A stretch of 64,000 bases of DNA, from contig NW_021940920.1 of the NCBI RefSeq assembly GCF_004337985.1, positions 914,549 through 978,548 on the forward strand, in the 5' to 3' direction. The position numbers and the translations under genes are program-made. The notes beneath the pieces were generated by a model. It ran no database searches and was not told the origin of the DNA. It saw nothing but the letters and a program-made list of their open reading frames with translations. The stretch is from Pyricularia pennisetigena (lineage: Eukaryota > Ascomycota > Sordariomycetes > Magnaporthales > Pyriculariaceae). The first letter of the stretch is position 1. Every line of letters begins with the position of its first letter. Positions 23,278 through 34,900 of the stretch are shown here, piece by piece.

Positions 23278-24936
23278 AATCTCTAGCCGTTTGTTACGCC
23301 AGAGCCACGAGCTTCTCCGTTTCTATGTCAATTGGCCGCCCTTGCGAGGGCAGGAAAAACTGCAACTAACATAAAACACAGTATCCCATGACGGTTTTTA
23401 GGTGAGTTACAACGGACTTGGCGATGAATACGAGGATTTGTTGGCATCGTCGTAATAGAGCTTTCTCCGTTTGGCTTGTCCTGTTTCCTCGATCTTGTCA
23501 TGTTTCAAGCTTGCAACTTCATGCCTTTCCAACACTGAATCATCGTCTTTCCTGGCTCTCGTATGCCCGCTTTAGGGAGTTGCAGAGTTCACCAGGCCAT
23601 ACAAGGCTTCCATTGCCGATGAGGCTACTTGCCGGCGAATTGCATGGACTGTCAACCTCAATTATTTTAGTAGCAGATGATGCCGCTGTTAATTTGTCCG
23701 CATGCAATGCTGAAGCTGTCGTTGGAGACTGCTGGCGCAGAGACACTTCAGGTGTTAAAACGCGGTCTGGGAAACATTGTCCCCCTATCGACCGCATATC
23801 GGCTGGTCTAGTCGGAGATTGGGTAAACTTGTTTTGTGACCCTGAGCTACCAGCTGCTTTATGTTGAGATTCATCGGTGCGGGTTTGCCCTGATTTTACA
23901 TGCGGTAAGCTCTCCTGTAGGTCAAAAACCTGCCGATCATCGAGCAGCGGCCCGGCGACTACGTGTGCATCATCGGGCAGCTCCGTGATTCTGCTTCTTC
24001 GCTAGTGTTTATTAATTTTGTTGTTCTAAATTGGCATCGCAGGCCGCATCAAAACTGTCGATACATTGTGCCCCGTCGTCCGGGGTAGGGAGGTCGCTTA
24101 TGTCTACGCTGACTCGATCGTCGCTCCGTATCCTCGGTATATCTGACGGGGATTCCATCTCTCGTCCCAGGCCACCCTTACCAGGGCTGCTAAATAACTC
24201 TGTAAACGAATTCGATACATGTCTCAAAGCTACCACCAATATTTTTTTCTTTTTGCTTTTTGCACTCGGTTCGGCTCCGGGTTGTTGGTCGTAGTGTATC
24301 TGAAAAGCGAGTTTGGGCAAGAGTGAGCCAGTTTTAAATTTAGCACCGATGTGTATGCCGCAGCTGCAATCGAGAAAATGAACGACAAAGGATGATTTAG
24401 AAAACAGTATATTGTGCCATGCCTCTGTACAAGTGCTCAAGTATATAACTGTTGGTTTGTTCTTCGTACCGGGACTTTCTTATATACCAAGACGTGCTCT
24501 GGGCCAGCTGCTGACACAGTGGGTATAATAGTTCTTCTTACACCTTTGCTTCTCGTCTCCCCTCGTTCTCTCAATGACACGCGGTCTTCACCGGCCCCGT
24601 CACTGTTCCAAAAGCAAAATAACGAACAAAAACAAAAGACATGCGGATTGCCAGACACCAGAAAAAAGAAATGACAAAAAACCCCATAGGTATCAAATCA
24701 GTAAATGTAGCGAGTGTAAAGAAGTCCCTTTTTGTCCCCCAATGGCGCCCCCCTTTCCGTATTAGTTGCAAAGCTCAATGCACCCTGATGCAAAACGTGA
24801 CAGAAAACGAAAAGTGATGATACCAAACGGTTTTGAAGTTGGAACCATCAATAAGTAGGAAAATGTGAAGAAAGAAAATTACCTCGAACATGTAGGAACA
24901 GAGAAAAGAATATCAGTTGCTTCCTGGAATTATCCT
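23278..24936. other. Intergenic between NLR-like gene and RING ligase
   Basis: About 1.65 kb with only short ORFs lacking support on either strand (for example 23418-23867 + and 24440-24012 -). No gene, repeat or RNA was recognised. Confidence 0.5.
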
Positions 24937-27543
24937 TCATCGAATACGGCGATCATCGCGATTGTTCCTGTCGGAATCAGTTCGTGATGCAGACCTAAGT
25001 GTAGTCCAGGTGTTAAAAAGCAGGCCAAACAAGCCGCCCCGACCGGTACGACCTGAGGGACGTGCAGAGCTGCGACTTGGCGAAGATAGAATCCCCCGCT
25101 CTACATCGATGTCGTTTGAAGGCGATGTTGGTCTGCTGTCGTCACTCGCGGATGCTAAAACCTCGCCTTCGTCATCGCTTTCTTCGTCGTACGGGTCATA
25201 ACGGGGACTGGTTGGCGAGCCACGAGCCAGGGACCGGACAACATCGCCCTTGCAGATGGGGCACGTTCTCCGGCGTGTGGTTAACCAAGGCGTGCTGTTT
25301 CAGCACGAGTTAGTCGCTATTCAAAAACCTGTTTTTCTTGCGAAACCACATGGTAAAGAAAGGGGAAATACGAACATGCACTCCACATGGAACTCGTGGC
25401 CGCAAGGCAGGCTCATGACCCTGCTGACACCATCGACGTACTCCTCCAAGCATACCACGCATTCAACCTGTCTACTCATGTACTTCCTCCACTCGCTTGA
25501 CAGTTGCGGTGGGGATTTCCGCCTGCCAGTCCGAGAAGGGGTCAGTGGTGTTTGCAGATCTGGATCGACCCTCAACATTCCATCGCTCGAATCAGGCACA
25601 TCGTTAGTAGTGCGTGATCGAGGTCGTGACCGAGAGGATGAAGCTACGTGTAAGGACGGAGGTGATGGCTGCAACTGTTGCTGTTGTTGTAGTAACGGAG
25701 TGGTCGGGGACGAGCTGGTCGGAGAGGGTAGCCTCGAAGGGTTTGAAGACGAGGCGACTGTGTGGTATGTCCGAACGGGCAGCCGCTCTACGACAGACTT
25801 TGGTGCTCGCCAACGTCGTCTCCTGAGCTTAGCTCGAAGGATGAGCAGAGCGTACACTACACTCAATGTGATCAACGGGCTAACCACAAGAACGAGCAGT
25901 GTGTCGAAGAAAGGGCTCCCGCTGGCTGTGGGCGTAATAGTAACCCAGAGTCCTTCGCGGTGTTCCGGTAGTTCAGTGCCGTCAGGTGTTTCGGAAGCCA
26001 TCTTTTCCCCGGTTTTCGAGTTTCCTGACTTTCCAAATATGCTGCCCACAAAGGATCCATGTGACGTCGGGCGCAAAAAGTCCGCCTTGTTGGAGATTTT
26101 ACCTCCAAGTTTGCCGTGCTTTGCGGCTTCTGGGGCATACTGTCCGCTGCTGGGAGTAACACCGATGTTAAATGTTGCCTCCTTTAATGATTTGTCCTTT
26201 TCTTTACCGGTACCTGATTTGCCATCGAGAGATTGGACTTGCGCATCCGAATTCGAATTGTCCAAGTCGTCCCCTGAACCATCTCGGTCCTTGTTCGCAG
26301 CCTTTTCCATGCTGGCCCTGATCTGAGAGTCCTTCTCATCACTCCAATCGTCCACCAGCACCCAGTCTCGAGAGTTGGCCTTTTGGACCGTTTCGACATC
26401 AACGCTCCAGCGGAAGAAGCTGCTCAACCAGCCTCGTGATTTCGCTGGAGGCGGCGAAGTAGTGGCCGTGGTATCCTTGGATACGTCCTTTTTAGGCAGC
26501 TCTTTCTTGACAACCTCGGCCTTGTTGGCTTGGTGACGTGTTTTTCGACCCTTCTCGGTCTGCTGAACTTTGACAACGGCCTTGCCGTTCTCATCGATGA
26601 TGTCCTCGATGAAGCTGCCGGGCTGCATTAGCGAGGACAGAATGTGTGCCGTCGTGCGCGACGTGAAGATTGCGGGGATCGTCACATTAGACGTGTCGCC
26701 TCTGGCGAACATCTGAATCAACGGGCCGCCCTTAGTGTTGTCTCCTACGATTACACCAACAGCACCCCTGCGCTGAGCCCATTTGACCTTCTCAAGGAAA
26801 CCGCAACCTCCTCGGCTAAGCAGCACCACCTTGCCCGTGATCTCTGCAGTCTCCTGCATGGACTGTATGTCGGAATGCGACTGCGACTTGTCTCCACGCA
26901 ACGGCGAGGATCGCTGGAATCCCTGGTGAAGATAATCGTCCGTGCCGTCGTCAAAGGGCCGGCTCTTTTTTGCATCATCACGACTGCTTGATTTCGCCTT
27001 GCGATCTACGACGGGGCCACCAGGATTGCCAACATCTCTCTTAGAGTTCTTGGACGATTTGACATCTCCAGCCCCGAGTTTGGTGGTCTTTGTGAAACCC
27101 CCCTTCTTCATGGGCTTCAGACCAGCTAGTGCAGCTAGCCCCGCGGCCCCATCCTCCCAACCTGGCACATCGCTGCAGCCGAGTTCCCCTTCACCTTCGC
27201 CTTCGGGCAGATTGTCGTCGGCAAAGCCGCTTCCAATCCACAGCTGACCGCTCAGGCCCTTCTGTGGAAGCTGTGGCCCAAAAGCGGCGGGCCGAGCCTG
27301 AAAGGACGTACTGTTGTCGTCCGTCAGAGATATTATGGCATTCGGAGGGAACAGTGAGAAGGGTGTCGAGAGGGAAAAGAAGGATCGGAGCTTGGAATTT
27401 GCTGGCGGCTGTTCTGGTATCGGCGAGGCTATCGACCCTTCGGGTTCGCGCTTTCGGTGTGCGAATGACGTGATGGAACGGCAGAATAGGAAGAGGGCGG
27501 CTGAGAAGAAGAAGATGAGTATGACCACCCTCGGCGGCCGCAT
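24937..27543 (-). CDS. PA-TM-RING E3 ubiquitin ligase
   Basis: Membrane-bound RING-H2 ubiquitin ligase, probably of the endomembrane or vacuolar system. Two exons: 27543-25376 and 25294-24937, giving 841 residues. There is an N-terminal signal/anchor (VVILIFFFSAALFLFC). A protease-associated domain lies at about 235-310 (VVLLSRGGCGFLEKVKWAQR, GAVGVIVGDN). A transmembrane helix spans about 548-571 (LVLVVSPLITLSVVYALLIL) with an Arg-rich stop. The RING-H2 is at 695-737 (CVVCLEEYVDG, PCGHEFHVEC, CPICKGDVVR). The intron falls inside the RING between its fourth pair of ligands and ITPWLTTRRRTC, so the unspliced ORF would lack the last two cysteines. The PA, TM, RING order matches the RNF13/GRAIL type. 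The substrate is unknown. Confidence 0.92.
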
Positions 27544-30002
27544 CGTGGAGAAGTAGGGTCGTATAGTGTCACGGTGTGTTCGTAAAGACCGGTCAAATTG
27601 ATCTTCTGTTGGTAAAACTTCAAAACTTCAAAACTTCAGAAAAGCATATGCAGAGACAGCGACGGGTTGCCCAACGACCTTGAGCTTTGACCCGCTCGAT
27701 CGGCCTCTAAACGAGTCACTACCAGTCGAGCGCATTCGGGTCCGGGGGGGTTTTTGTCGAAAAGTCGGCTCAGACACAAGGAAACGAAACGTGACCGGGT
27801 TGCAAACTGATCTAGGATGTGCTTTGAGGTTACAATCAAATTCAAACACAGTTTAAGTCGCCCTTGCGAGAGTAGGAATGCTTAAAACGACAGACGCCCG
27901 AGGAGAGGAAAAAAATAAAATAAAACACAAGACGCGATGGCGTCGTGGCGACTGACAAGAAACTCGAACGATGGCGGAGTTTGGACTTTTTGGCAAGGTA
28001 CAATAGCCTGGCGGCGGGAGGGTGAGTGGAGGAACCTAAAGCCGACACGGCGGGAGGCCTGCTCATCACTGGAGCATGTCCGCGGGTTGTGAATCGCCTA
28101 CAGGGGCGGGTTGAGCTAGGATCGAGCTAAGTGGAGAAGAGAGCATTTTGGCCGCCCTGTGGAGGGGCAGAATTCTCAAGGTTGGGGTGGGGAACCATCA
28201 ACGTCCATGACCTTCCCTGCCTCCAGATGCCGAATAGGTAGGGTCGGCATGGTTGTCACTGCTAGTTTGAATCACAGAGTTGTTACCTCGGGCACCGTGA
28301 GCCTCGTCCATCTGATGTGTAAACGCAACTTTGGGTCATTCTTGCCATCTCGCGGTTTTTCGACTACATCATAATGTGAGGTGGTAGAGTTCACTGCTAG
28401 AAGAAAAAAAGCTACAGTTGGTATGACAACTGCGCCGCTGTGGAAAAGACATGCTGCCACCAAGCTAAGAGCAACGGAACGGAACCTAGCTGACGATTGC
28501 TTGCCAAGCGCAAAACAGAGCAATAGTCTCAGATGCCGGGCAGCCGCTCCAAGCCTTGGGGGGCACGCGATTAGATCCACCATCTACACGTCAGTTTGTC
28601 CTCTCTAGACCCTTGACCTGGGCTGACGGCTGTGCCCACTCAGCGACCCAACAAGCCGAGTAGGTCGACCGAAGAACACTAAAAGCTCTCTAAATTAACG
28701 GACCCCCATTTCTGCCCATGAACAACGCGCGTCCATCTTCTCGTGTGAGCTAATGTGGAAAGAAAAATCAACGGCAACATCCACGACCCTCTTCGTGTTG
28801 CGCGATGCGAAATTGCGATACCAAACTCAGACTTCCTTTTTCGCTGTTGTTCCTTATCTCATGTTTGTTTGCTTGTTCCAGTTGGCCGAGCCGCGATTCG
28901 TACGCTTAAACAAACTTCGCCCTGATAGGTGAATGTGTTGCAGGTGTCCATTCGATTATTTGACCTGGTGCCAGGAATTCGGCGCAACCTTGCTTGGATG
29001 ACCACATCATTTGACCACCAGAGCCTCACGTTTTGAGTTTACAAATCTTACCTCGAGACGCACATCTTTGCGGCGTCGACGCATGTTGCCTATCTAATCG
29101 CTACCTCGGTAAGGCGTCTACATTGCTGAGGTACTCGGAGGTGTGTGGAATAGATAAGGTTCTTACTAGTGCATTTGCTTGCTACTGCATTTTGCATGGG
29201 ATAATCCTGTTGTATCGTACTGAGTAATTATGTACTTGAGTACTTGAACACACAAATCCAGACCAGTGCTTCATGATGCTTCATGATAAAGTGGCACTCC
29301 TACAACAAGGCCCAATTATGCATTTATGATACTAGGCCTAGCCTATCAGAGTGATTGTTTTAGCGCAAATCCAACGCCAACCCCACGCGACGGCAATGGC
29401 AGACAGTCAGTCACTGCATGTCACCAGACTCGGCCACACCACGCCATCTTGTCCAGGGAATTGAGCAGGGAGGGACAAGGGAACAGGAGGCAGGGAAACC
29501 CCCCCGCCCCCCCCCAATGAATGCAACAGTAAATTGCAATCGTTCCTACAGCACCGCAGGGTCCGACACAAAGCTTGTGCCACAAATAACCAAAATCTCG
29601 AGTTTGACATGTACTCATTGCACGTATTATTAAACGAGGCCCCTGAACACTTTCCCCATCTCGTGTTCTACGTATGGGGCGAACGGCACGTCCTTTGGCA
29701 CCAAATCAAACCTGCGCATGCATACATCTGGTCGTCGTCGCGCAAAAAAAGATCAGGCACATTAGGGTTTTGGTGCTTTTTTTTTTCTTTCTTTTTTCTT
29801 AGTGCCACTACATGCAGTGGCCCCAAGCCGCTGTTACGCCACATGCAAAGCTTCAATCGCTAAAGCATGTCAATCGGGGAGTAGACTGGCACAGAGAAAT
29901 CGAAGAACAGCCAAATGATGCGAGCAAATATTCTGAACAATAATGGTTTAAAAAGTCCAACGTGATTTTGCCGTTTAAATATCATATTACTACAATGCCC
30001 AA
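27544..30002. other. Gene-free intergenic region
   Basis: Almost 2.5 kb between the RING ligase start and the SLU7 stop. Many short ORFs overlap on both strands but none carries a domain, signal peptide or plausible splice pattern. No tRNA, repeat or transposon was recognised. It holds a C-rich tract near 29500-29516. Confidence 0.5.
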
Positions 30003-31427
30003 CTAGCTGATGAGCTCATCCCGGCCGAGAAGCTGAGCCATGGGATCATCAGTATTTGTCCGTTTCCTCCTGTACTCATCCAGCTCGGCCTCGGTAACAT
30101 CGCCTATCGCTTGTTCGGTCGCTCGCTTCTTGAACTTTTCCTTCGCCGTGGCCGCAGTTTCCACTTCTTGCGGTCTTGTCGCTTCTTCCCTACTACCCTC
30201 GTCTTCTGCATCCCCGGCCGGCTCCAGCAGTCCGACTCCCGTACGTTGCCTCTCGGCAGCCTCCCAGGCCGCCTTGCCCTCCTCGCCCGTGCAGTAGCTG
30301 TTCTTGACGAAAGAGTGACAGCATGCATAGCCCCATTTAAAGTTGGACCACCAACTTCCCCAGACCGAGGTGTGGTTGTTGTGGAAGATGTCTTCTTTGT
30401 ACTTTGACCGAGCCACACCCTTGGGTCCACCTTTGATCAGGCCGATTTCGTCGTACTCGACATACCTCTCCGATTCGGTCACGGCCATTTGTCTGATGGC
30501 GTCGGGTAGCACTTTGGTCTCCTCCCCACCGTACTTCTCCCGTAGTTGCCTCTCGCGCTCTTCCCGCTTTGCATCTTCCTCCTCCTTGAGTTTCTTGCGC
30601 ATGTAGGAACCTGCCGTCGGGTTCGCTTGTAGATGTAGGCTTGTGTCACCGCCCTTCTCTTGTGCCTCCCATGCATACCTTTGTGCCTTTTCAAACTCTG
30701 CTGCATCACCCGACTGCCTGAGGAAGCCCTGTTCGGCGTAGAGCTCCGCTGTCTTGTCGTTTGTCGCGCCTGCGTCGACGATTGTGCGCGTTTTGGGGTC
30801 ATATTTTGCGGAATCAAGATCCAGGTTCAGCAGATACTTGGCCGTGTCCTCTCGCAGTCGCAGCTGCCTCGTCGATGTCGGCTGGTGCTTGCTCATGTCG
30901 GAAGTTTCGGCGTAGTGGTCCCCGTCCTCAATCGCCTTGCCCGATTCCGCCGCAGCTTTGGCCTGCATCTCCTTCCTCAACTCCTCCATCTTGTTGTAGT
31001 CCTCCACGACTGCCTGGTACTCCCTCGCGTCGTAGCCGTTCCACCGGTCTCGCTTGGCGTCCCAGCCCATCCGGACCTCCTGCACCAGTTCGTCGGCCTT
31101 GATGTCGCGACCTGTCCACTTGGCGCCTTTGGCGCGCGGCCGGCTGAGGCAGTCCTTCACCTTGTGCGTCATGGCGCCGCAGTTCTCGCACGCGCCCTTG
31201 CGGTACTTTGTCGCCGCGGGCCCGAGCGTCTTACCCCGGTCGTACCATGCCGTGTCCTTCTGCTTCTTCTGGATACGTTGATGCTCTAGGTAGTCGGTGT
31301 TCTCGCCTTCGTCGACGGCGTAAAAGGGTCGTTTGCTGATGAAGTTGGGGATGTAGACGTTCTCTTCTTTGGAGGCTCCAGCAGCGCCCAGCGCTGGGCG
31401 CCTTGGGGGTGGAGGCGGCGGTGGCAT
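30003..31427 (-). CDS. SLU7: Pre-mRNA-splicing factor Slu7
   Basis: Second-step spliceosome factor that helps select the 3' splice site. Single exon, 474 residues from the ATG at 31427; an ATG 13 codons upstream is in frame but the chosen start leads straight into the fungal MPPPPPPPRRP opening. The CCHC zinc knuckle reads CENCGAMTHKVKDC, followed by the strongly conserved GAKWTGRDIKADE. Further Slu7 signatures are WDAKRDRWNGYD, LREDTAKYLLNLD, and HTSVWGSWWSNFKWGYACCH near the end. It is head-to-head with REV3. Confidence 0.96.
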   Translation of the reverse strand: MPPPPPPPRRPALGAAGASKEENVYIPNFISKRPFYAVDEGENTDYLEHQRIQKKQKDTAWYDRGKTLGPAATKYRKGACENCGAMTHKVKDCLSRPRAKGAKWTGRDIKADELVQEVRMGWDAKRDRWNGYDAREYQAVVEDYNKMEELRKEMQAKAAAESGKAIEDGDHYAETSDMSKHQPTSTRQLRLREDTAKYLLNLDLDSAKYDPKTRTIVDAGATNDKTAELYAEQGFLRQSGDAAEFEKAQRYAWEAQEKGGDTSLHLQANPTAGSYMRKKLKEEEDAKREERERQLREKYGGEETKVLPDAIRQMAVTESERYVEYDEIGLIKGGPKGVARSKYKEDIFHNNHTSVWGSWWSNFKWGYACCHSFVKNSYCTGEEGKAAWEAAERQRTGVGLLEPAGDAEDEGSREEATRPQEVETAATAKEKFKKRATEQAIGDVTEAELDEYRRKRTNTDDPMAQLLGRDELIS

Positions 31428-31903
31428 CTCGAATTCTTGTTTTGAAGATAGGGATTTCCGGCACACTCGTGAGATACCAAAGGACAGAAGCGATATACTA
31501 AGAAAGGGGTGGATTTGGAGGCACTTTTTTTTGAGGTTGTGGCAGTAACTGGTTCAAATTGCCGAGTCGGTGATGCGCTATGAGGCGGGAGTGGCTGAAT
31601 CTGAATCACGCATGTCGCGCGTCTGCTTATCTTATCACTTGGGAAATCCCCCGGGTGACCAACACGTGATAGTCACATGGTTTGGCGCTCTTAATTGTGC
31701 CGCATTTGGTAATCCCGCTCACCACAGACGCGTCTGCCTTTTCAGGAATTCTGACAAACAAGGCGGCAGCAAGGCATTTGAATGCCCCCTTTTGAAAAAT
31801 TGTCGAGAATCCTTTCCGATGCTTTATTGGTCGCCATGATAATCTGTCTCTCTACTCCTCAGTTTATTTCTGATTTCTCAGTAATGGCCAAGCAGCCGTC
31901 GCG
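31428..31903. promoter_or_regulatory. Shared SLU7/REV3 bidirectional promoter region
   Basis: Only 476 bp separate the start codons of SLU7 (leftward) and REV3 (rightward), so both promoters are packed here. No TATA box is obvious. TTTCTCAG ending at 31881 resembles a 3' splice site, so a 5'-UTR intron of REV3 is possible. Confidence 0.6.
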
Positions 31904-31928
31904 ATGGACGTGTTCAAGGTGCGCCTGA
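31884..31928 (+). promoter_or_regulatory. Overlapping out-of-frame uORF at the REV3 start
   Basis: An ATG at 31884, 20 bp before the REV3 start, opens a 14-codon reading frame (MAKQPSRWTCSRCA) that ends with TGA at 31926-31928, inside REV3. Because it overlaps the main start in another frame, ribosomes using it cannot simply reinitiate at REV3. This would reduce Rev3 translation if the ATG is in the mature mRNA. Confidence 0.5.
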
Positions 31929-34900
31929 ACTGCATTGACCACTACCAAGCCACACCCACGCAATATGACCCCTGTCTCCGAAACGATGTTCGACATTCCC
32001 AACTATTCAAGGAGCCCAAGGTTCCGGTGATACGCGTTTTTGGCTCAACCCAGACTGGTCAAAAGGTCTGCGCGCATATACACGGCGCGTTTCCCTACCT
32101 CTTCGTCGAGTACAATGGGAAGCTGGATCAAGAAGAAGTTGGCACCTTCTCCTACCGGCTGCATCTATCGATTGATCATGCCCTCGCCGTGAGCTATAGG
32201 CAGGATGCCTATGCGCGGGACACTCCCAAATATGTGGCGCGTATCACGCTTGTCAAGGGGGTTCCCTTCTATGGATTCCATGTGGGATACAAGTATTATC
32301 TCAAGATCTACATGCTCAACCCCGTGGTCATGACCCGACTGGCCGATTTGCTGCACCAGGGTGTCATTATGAAACGGAAATTCCAACCGTACGAGGCGCA
32401 TTTGCAGTACATATTGCAGTTCATGACCGACTACAACCTCTATGGCTGTGGGTATATCGAGGCCAGCAGCGTCAAGTTCCGTGCCCCAGTGCCTCAGGTA
32501 GACGACGATGACATGAACAGCTTCATGACTCACCATATCTGGCACAACCAGTCGATATCCCAAAAGCAGATAACAGATCATCACTCGTTACCCAGGGCCA
32601 GTCATTGTCCCATCGAGGTTGACATATGCGTACAGGACATACTCAATCGCAAAGATGTTAAGGAGCGCAGACTTCACCATGACTTTGTCGAGCGGCTGAA
32701 CCCTTTACCCGCCGATATGAAGCTCGTAGCCAGCATGGCAGGACTGTGGAGGGACGAAACAAAACGTCGGAAAAGGCAATTGGGCATGTCGGATCCGAAA
32801 AGTAGTCCATTTCCTGCCGAGGTGCTTGTCTCTATGTCACACGATCGTCGAGACTCGCAGCCTGCTGGCTGGCTACATGAGGAGGAGTTCCGTGCAGAGA
32901 TTGCAAAGCTCATAACAGCCGAGAGAGCCAATGATGATACAGACATCACGTTCGACTCGTTTGTGCCAACACCGCCCGCTCTCGATTCTGCCATTAAGAC
33001 TGTGCTTGAGTCTGTCGAGGATCTGTACCCTCAACACTTGAAGGCATCCTTAGGGGAGATGTCAACTACGTCGATTGACTTTGACCCTGCAAGCAGTATT
33101 GAGGTTGATGAGAGAGGTGCACGCCGGCTAGGAAGACCGGAGTCTGTGGACGAGGACCCTTGTCCGGATGACTCTGATGAAGAAAGACTGCGAGACGCCC
33201 AGCGTTTGGAGAAGGCAAAGAAGCAGAGAAGTTTGCAGGATTACCCAAGCACAGCTTCGATAAACGGTCTGGTTGGACTTGATATCAGTGGTCTCATCAC
33301 TGGAAAGCGACCAGAGATCCCCATAACGCAGGAGCTCATTGATGCCGCTGTTGAGGAAGATCTTTTGAGTGAGATTCCAGCTTCCTCGCAACCGTCAACT
33401 TTGCGGGAGGGCTTGAAGCGATCTGTCCATCCAACAGATGAGGAACATGCTTCAAAACGACCAAGAATACGACCAGCCCGCATAAACAACTTGAGATTTG
33501 TTCCCCCCAAGGATGGGCTACGACCCTCCTATGAACGTCGCGTTGCCGACATGGCCAAAGCCGAAAGCCAGCTCCCGCTGTCTTCCCAGCGACAAACAGC
33601 GGATGACGCCGCCCCGTTTCGTACCCCTGTACCGCGCAAGACATCAATGATGCACAGCTCGGCACCCAAGTCTGTTAACCGTAAGCTTAGCTTTGCTGTC
33701 GTCAAGGACCCGAATGATCCTGAGACAAAGCTTCGATTGAGCCAAAACTCGAACTCGCAAGATAGCGACACGTCAGAAACCCCGAAGCATCTTTCTTTTG
33801 ATTCTTCGTTTGCAAGCCTGGAGGAAGCCTCGCCACATAAGAAAGAAAACCATGAATTCTATCAGGTGGGCTACTTGCCGAATCCGTTTACACCCTCAAA
33901 CAAGTCTCAGGAACATGACTTCTTGGATGATGGGGCCTTTGTGCAAACATACATGGTACCTGTTTGCCAAGTTTTACCCCCAACTGCGGAGGAAGTCTGT
34001 GCAACTATGGCGGACTACGGAATACCAGATGTGGTTTATCAGGACGCATATTACAGCAAAGAAAAGGATGTGCCACTTCGTCCAAGAGAGTTTGCTGGGC
34101 GTCAATTTCGGCTTCGAGGTAACACATTACCATATCTGCCTGAGTTCACCGCCGATAGGCCTTCACAGAATGCATGGGGCGCCCCGGAGGAACAAATACC
34201 AGACAAATCAAAACTTCAACTTGAAGAGGAGATCCGTCGGAACAAATGTACAATCAAGACATGGGAAATTGCACAGCCACCTCCGACGTTCGAAGAAGTA
34301 TCCGACTGGTGGGAGGAAAAGGAGCTAAAGAAGAAGGAGTCCGGAGCAAGGCCAAAGAGCCACCAAATATCCCCAAAATCGACACAGGTTGCTCGTCGCC
34401 ATCTCTCGCAGATTGAAGGAGCCACCCCCAAGAACAAACATGGGTTCAAGTACTCGCCGAAGCAAAAGACTACCAGTGTTCAGCATGAGGTTGCTTACAT
34501 GAGTACAATGAGTATCGAGATTCATGTGAACACCAGAGGAAAGCTTGTTCCTGATCCGGAAAAGGATGAGGTCAAGTGCATATTCTGGTGCTTTAGGTCA
34601 GATGATCAATCTACCGAGGCTAACAGTCAGGCTCCTGATGGTATAGAATCGGGCGTGGTGGTTCTATCAGAAGAAGGCACACTGGCTGAGCGCATCAAGC
34701 ACCAAATCAAAGGCGAGCTTCTGGAGGAGACATCCGAGCTCGACCTCATGGTTCGTATGGTCGAGATCGTGCGAACACATGACCCAGATATTTTGACAGG
34801 CTATGAGGTTCATGGTGGCTCGTGGGGCTACTTGATTGAGCGCGCAAGATACATGTACGACTACAACCTCTGTGATGAGTTTTCGCGTATGAAGTCGCAG

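Noticed and set aside
24012..24440. 142-codon minus-strand ORF as a gene
   Set aside because: No recognisable motif and no promoter or splice support in an otherwise empty stretch.
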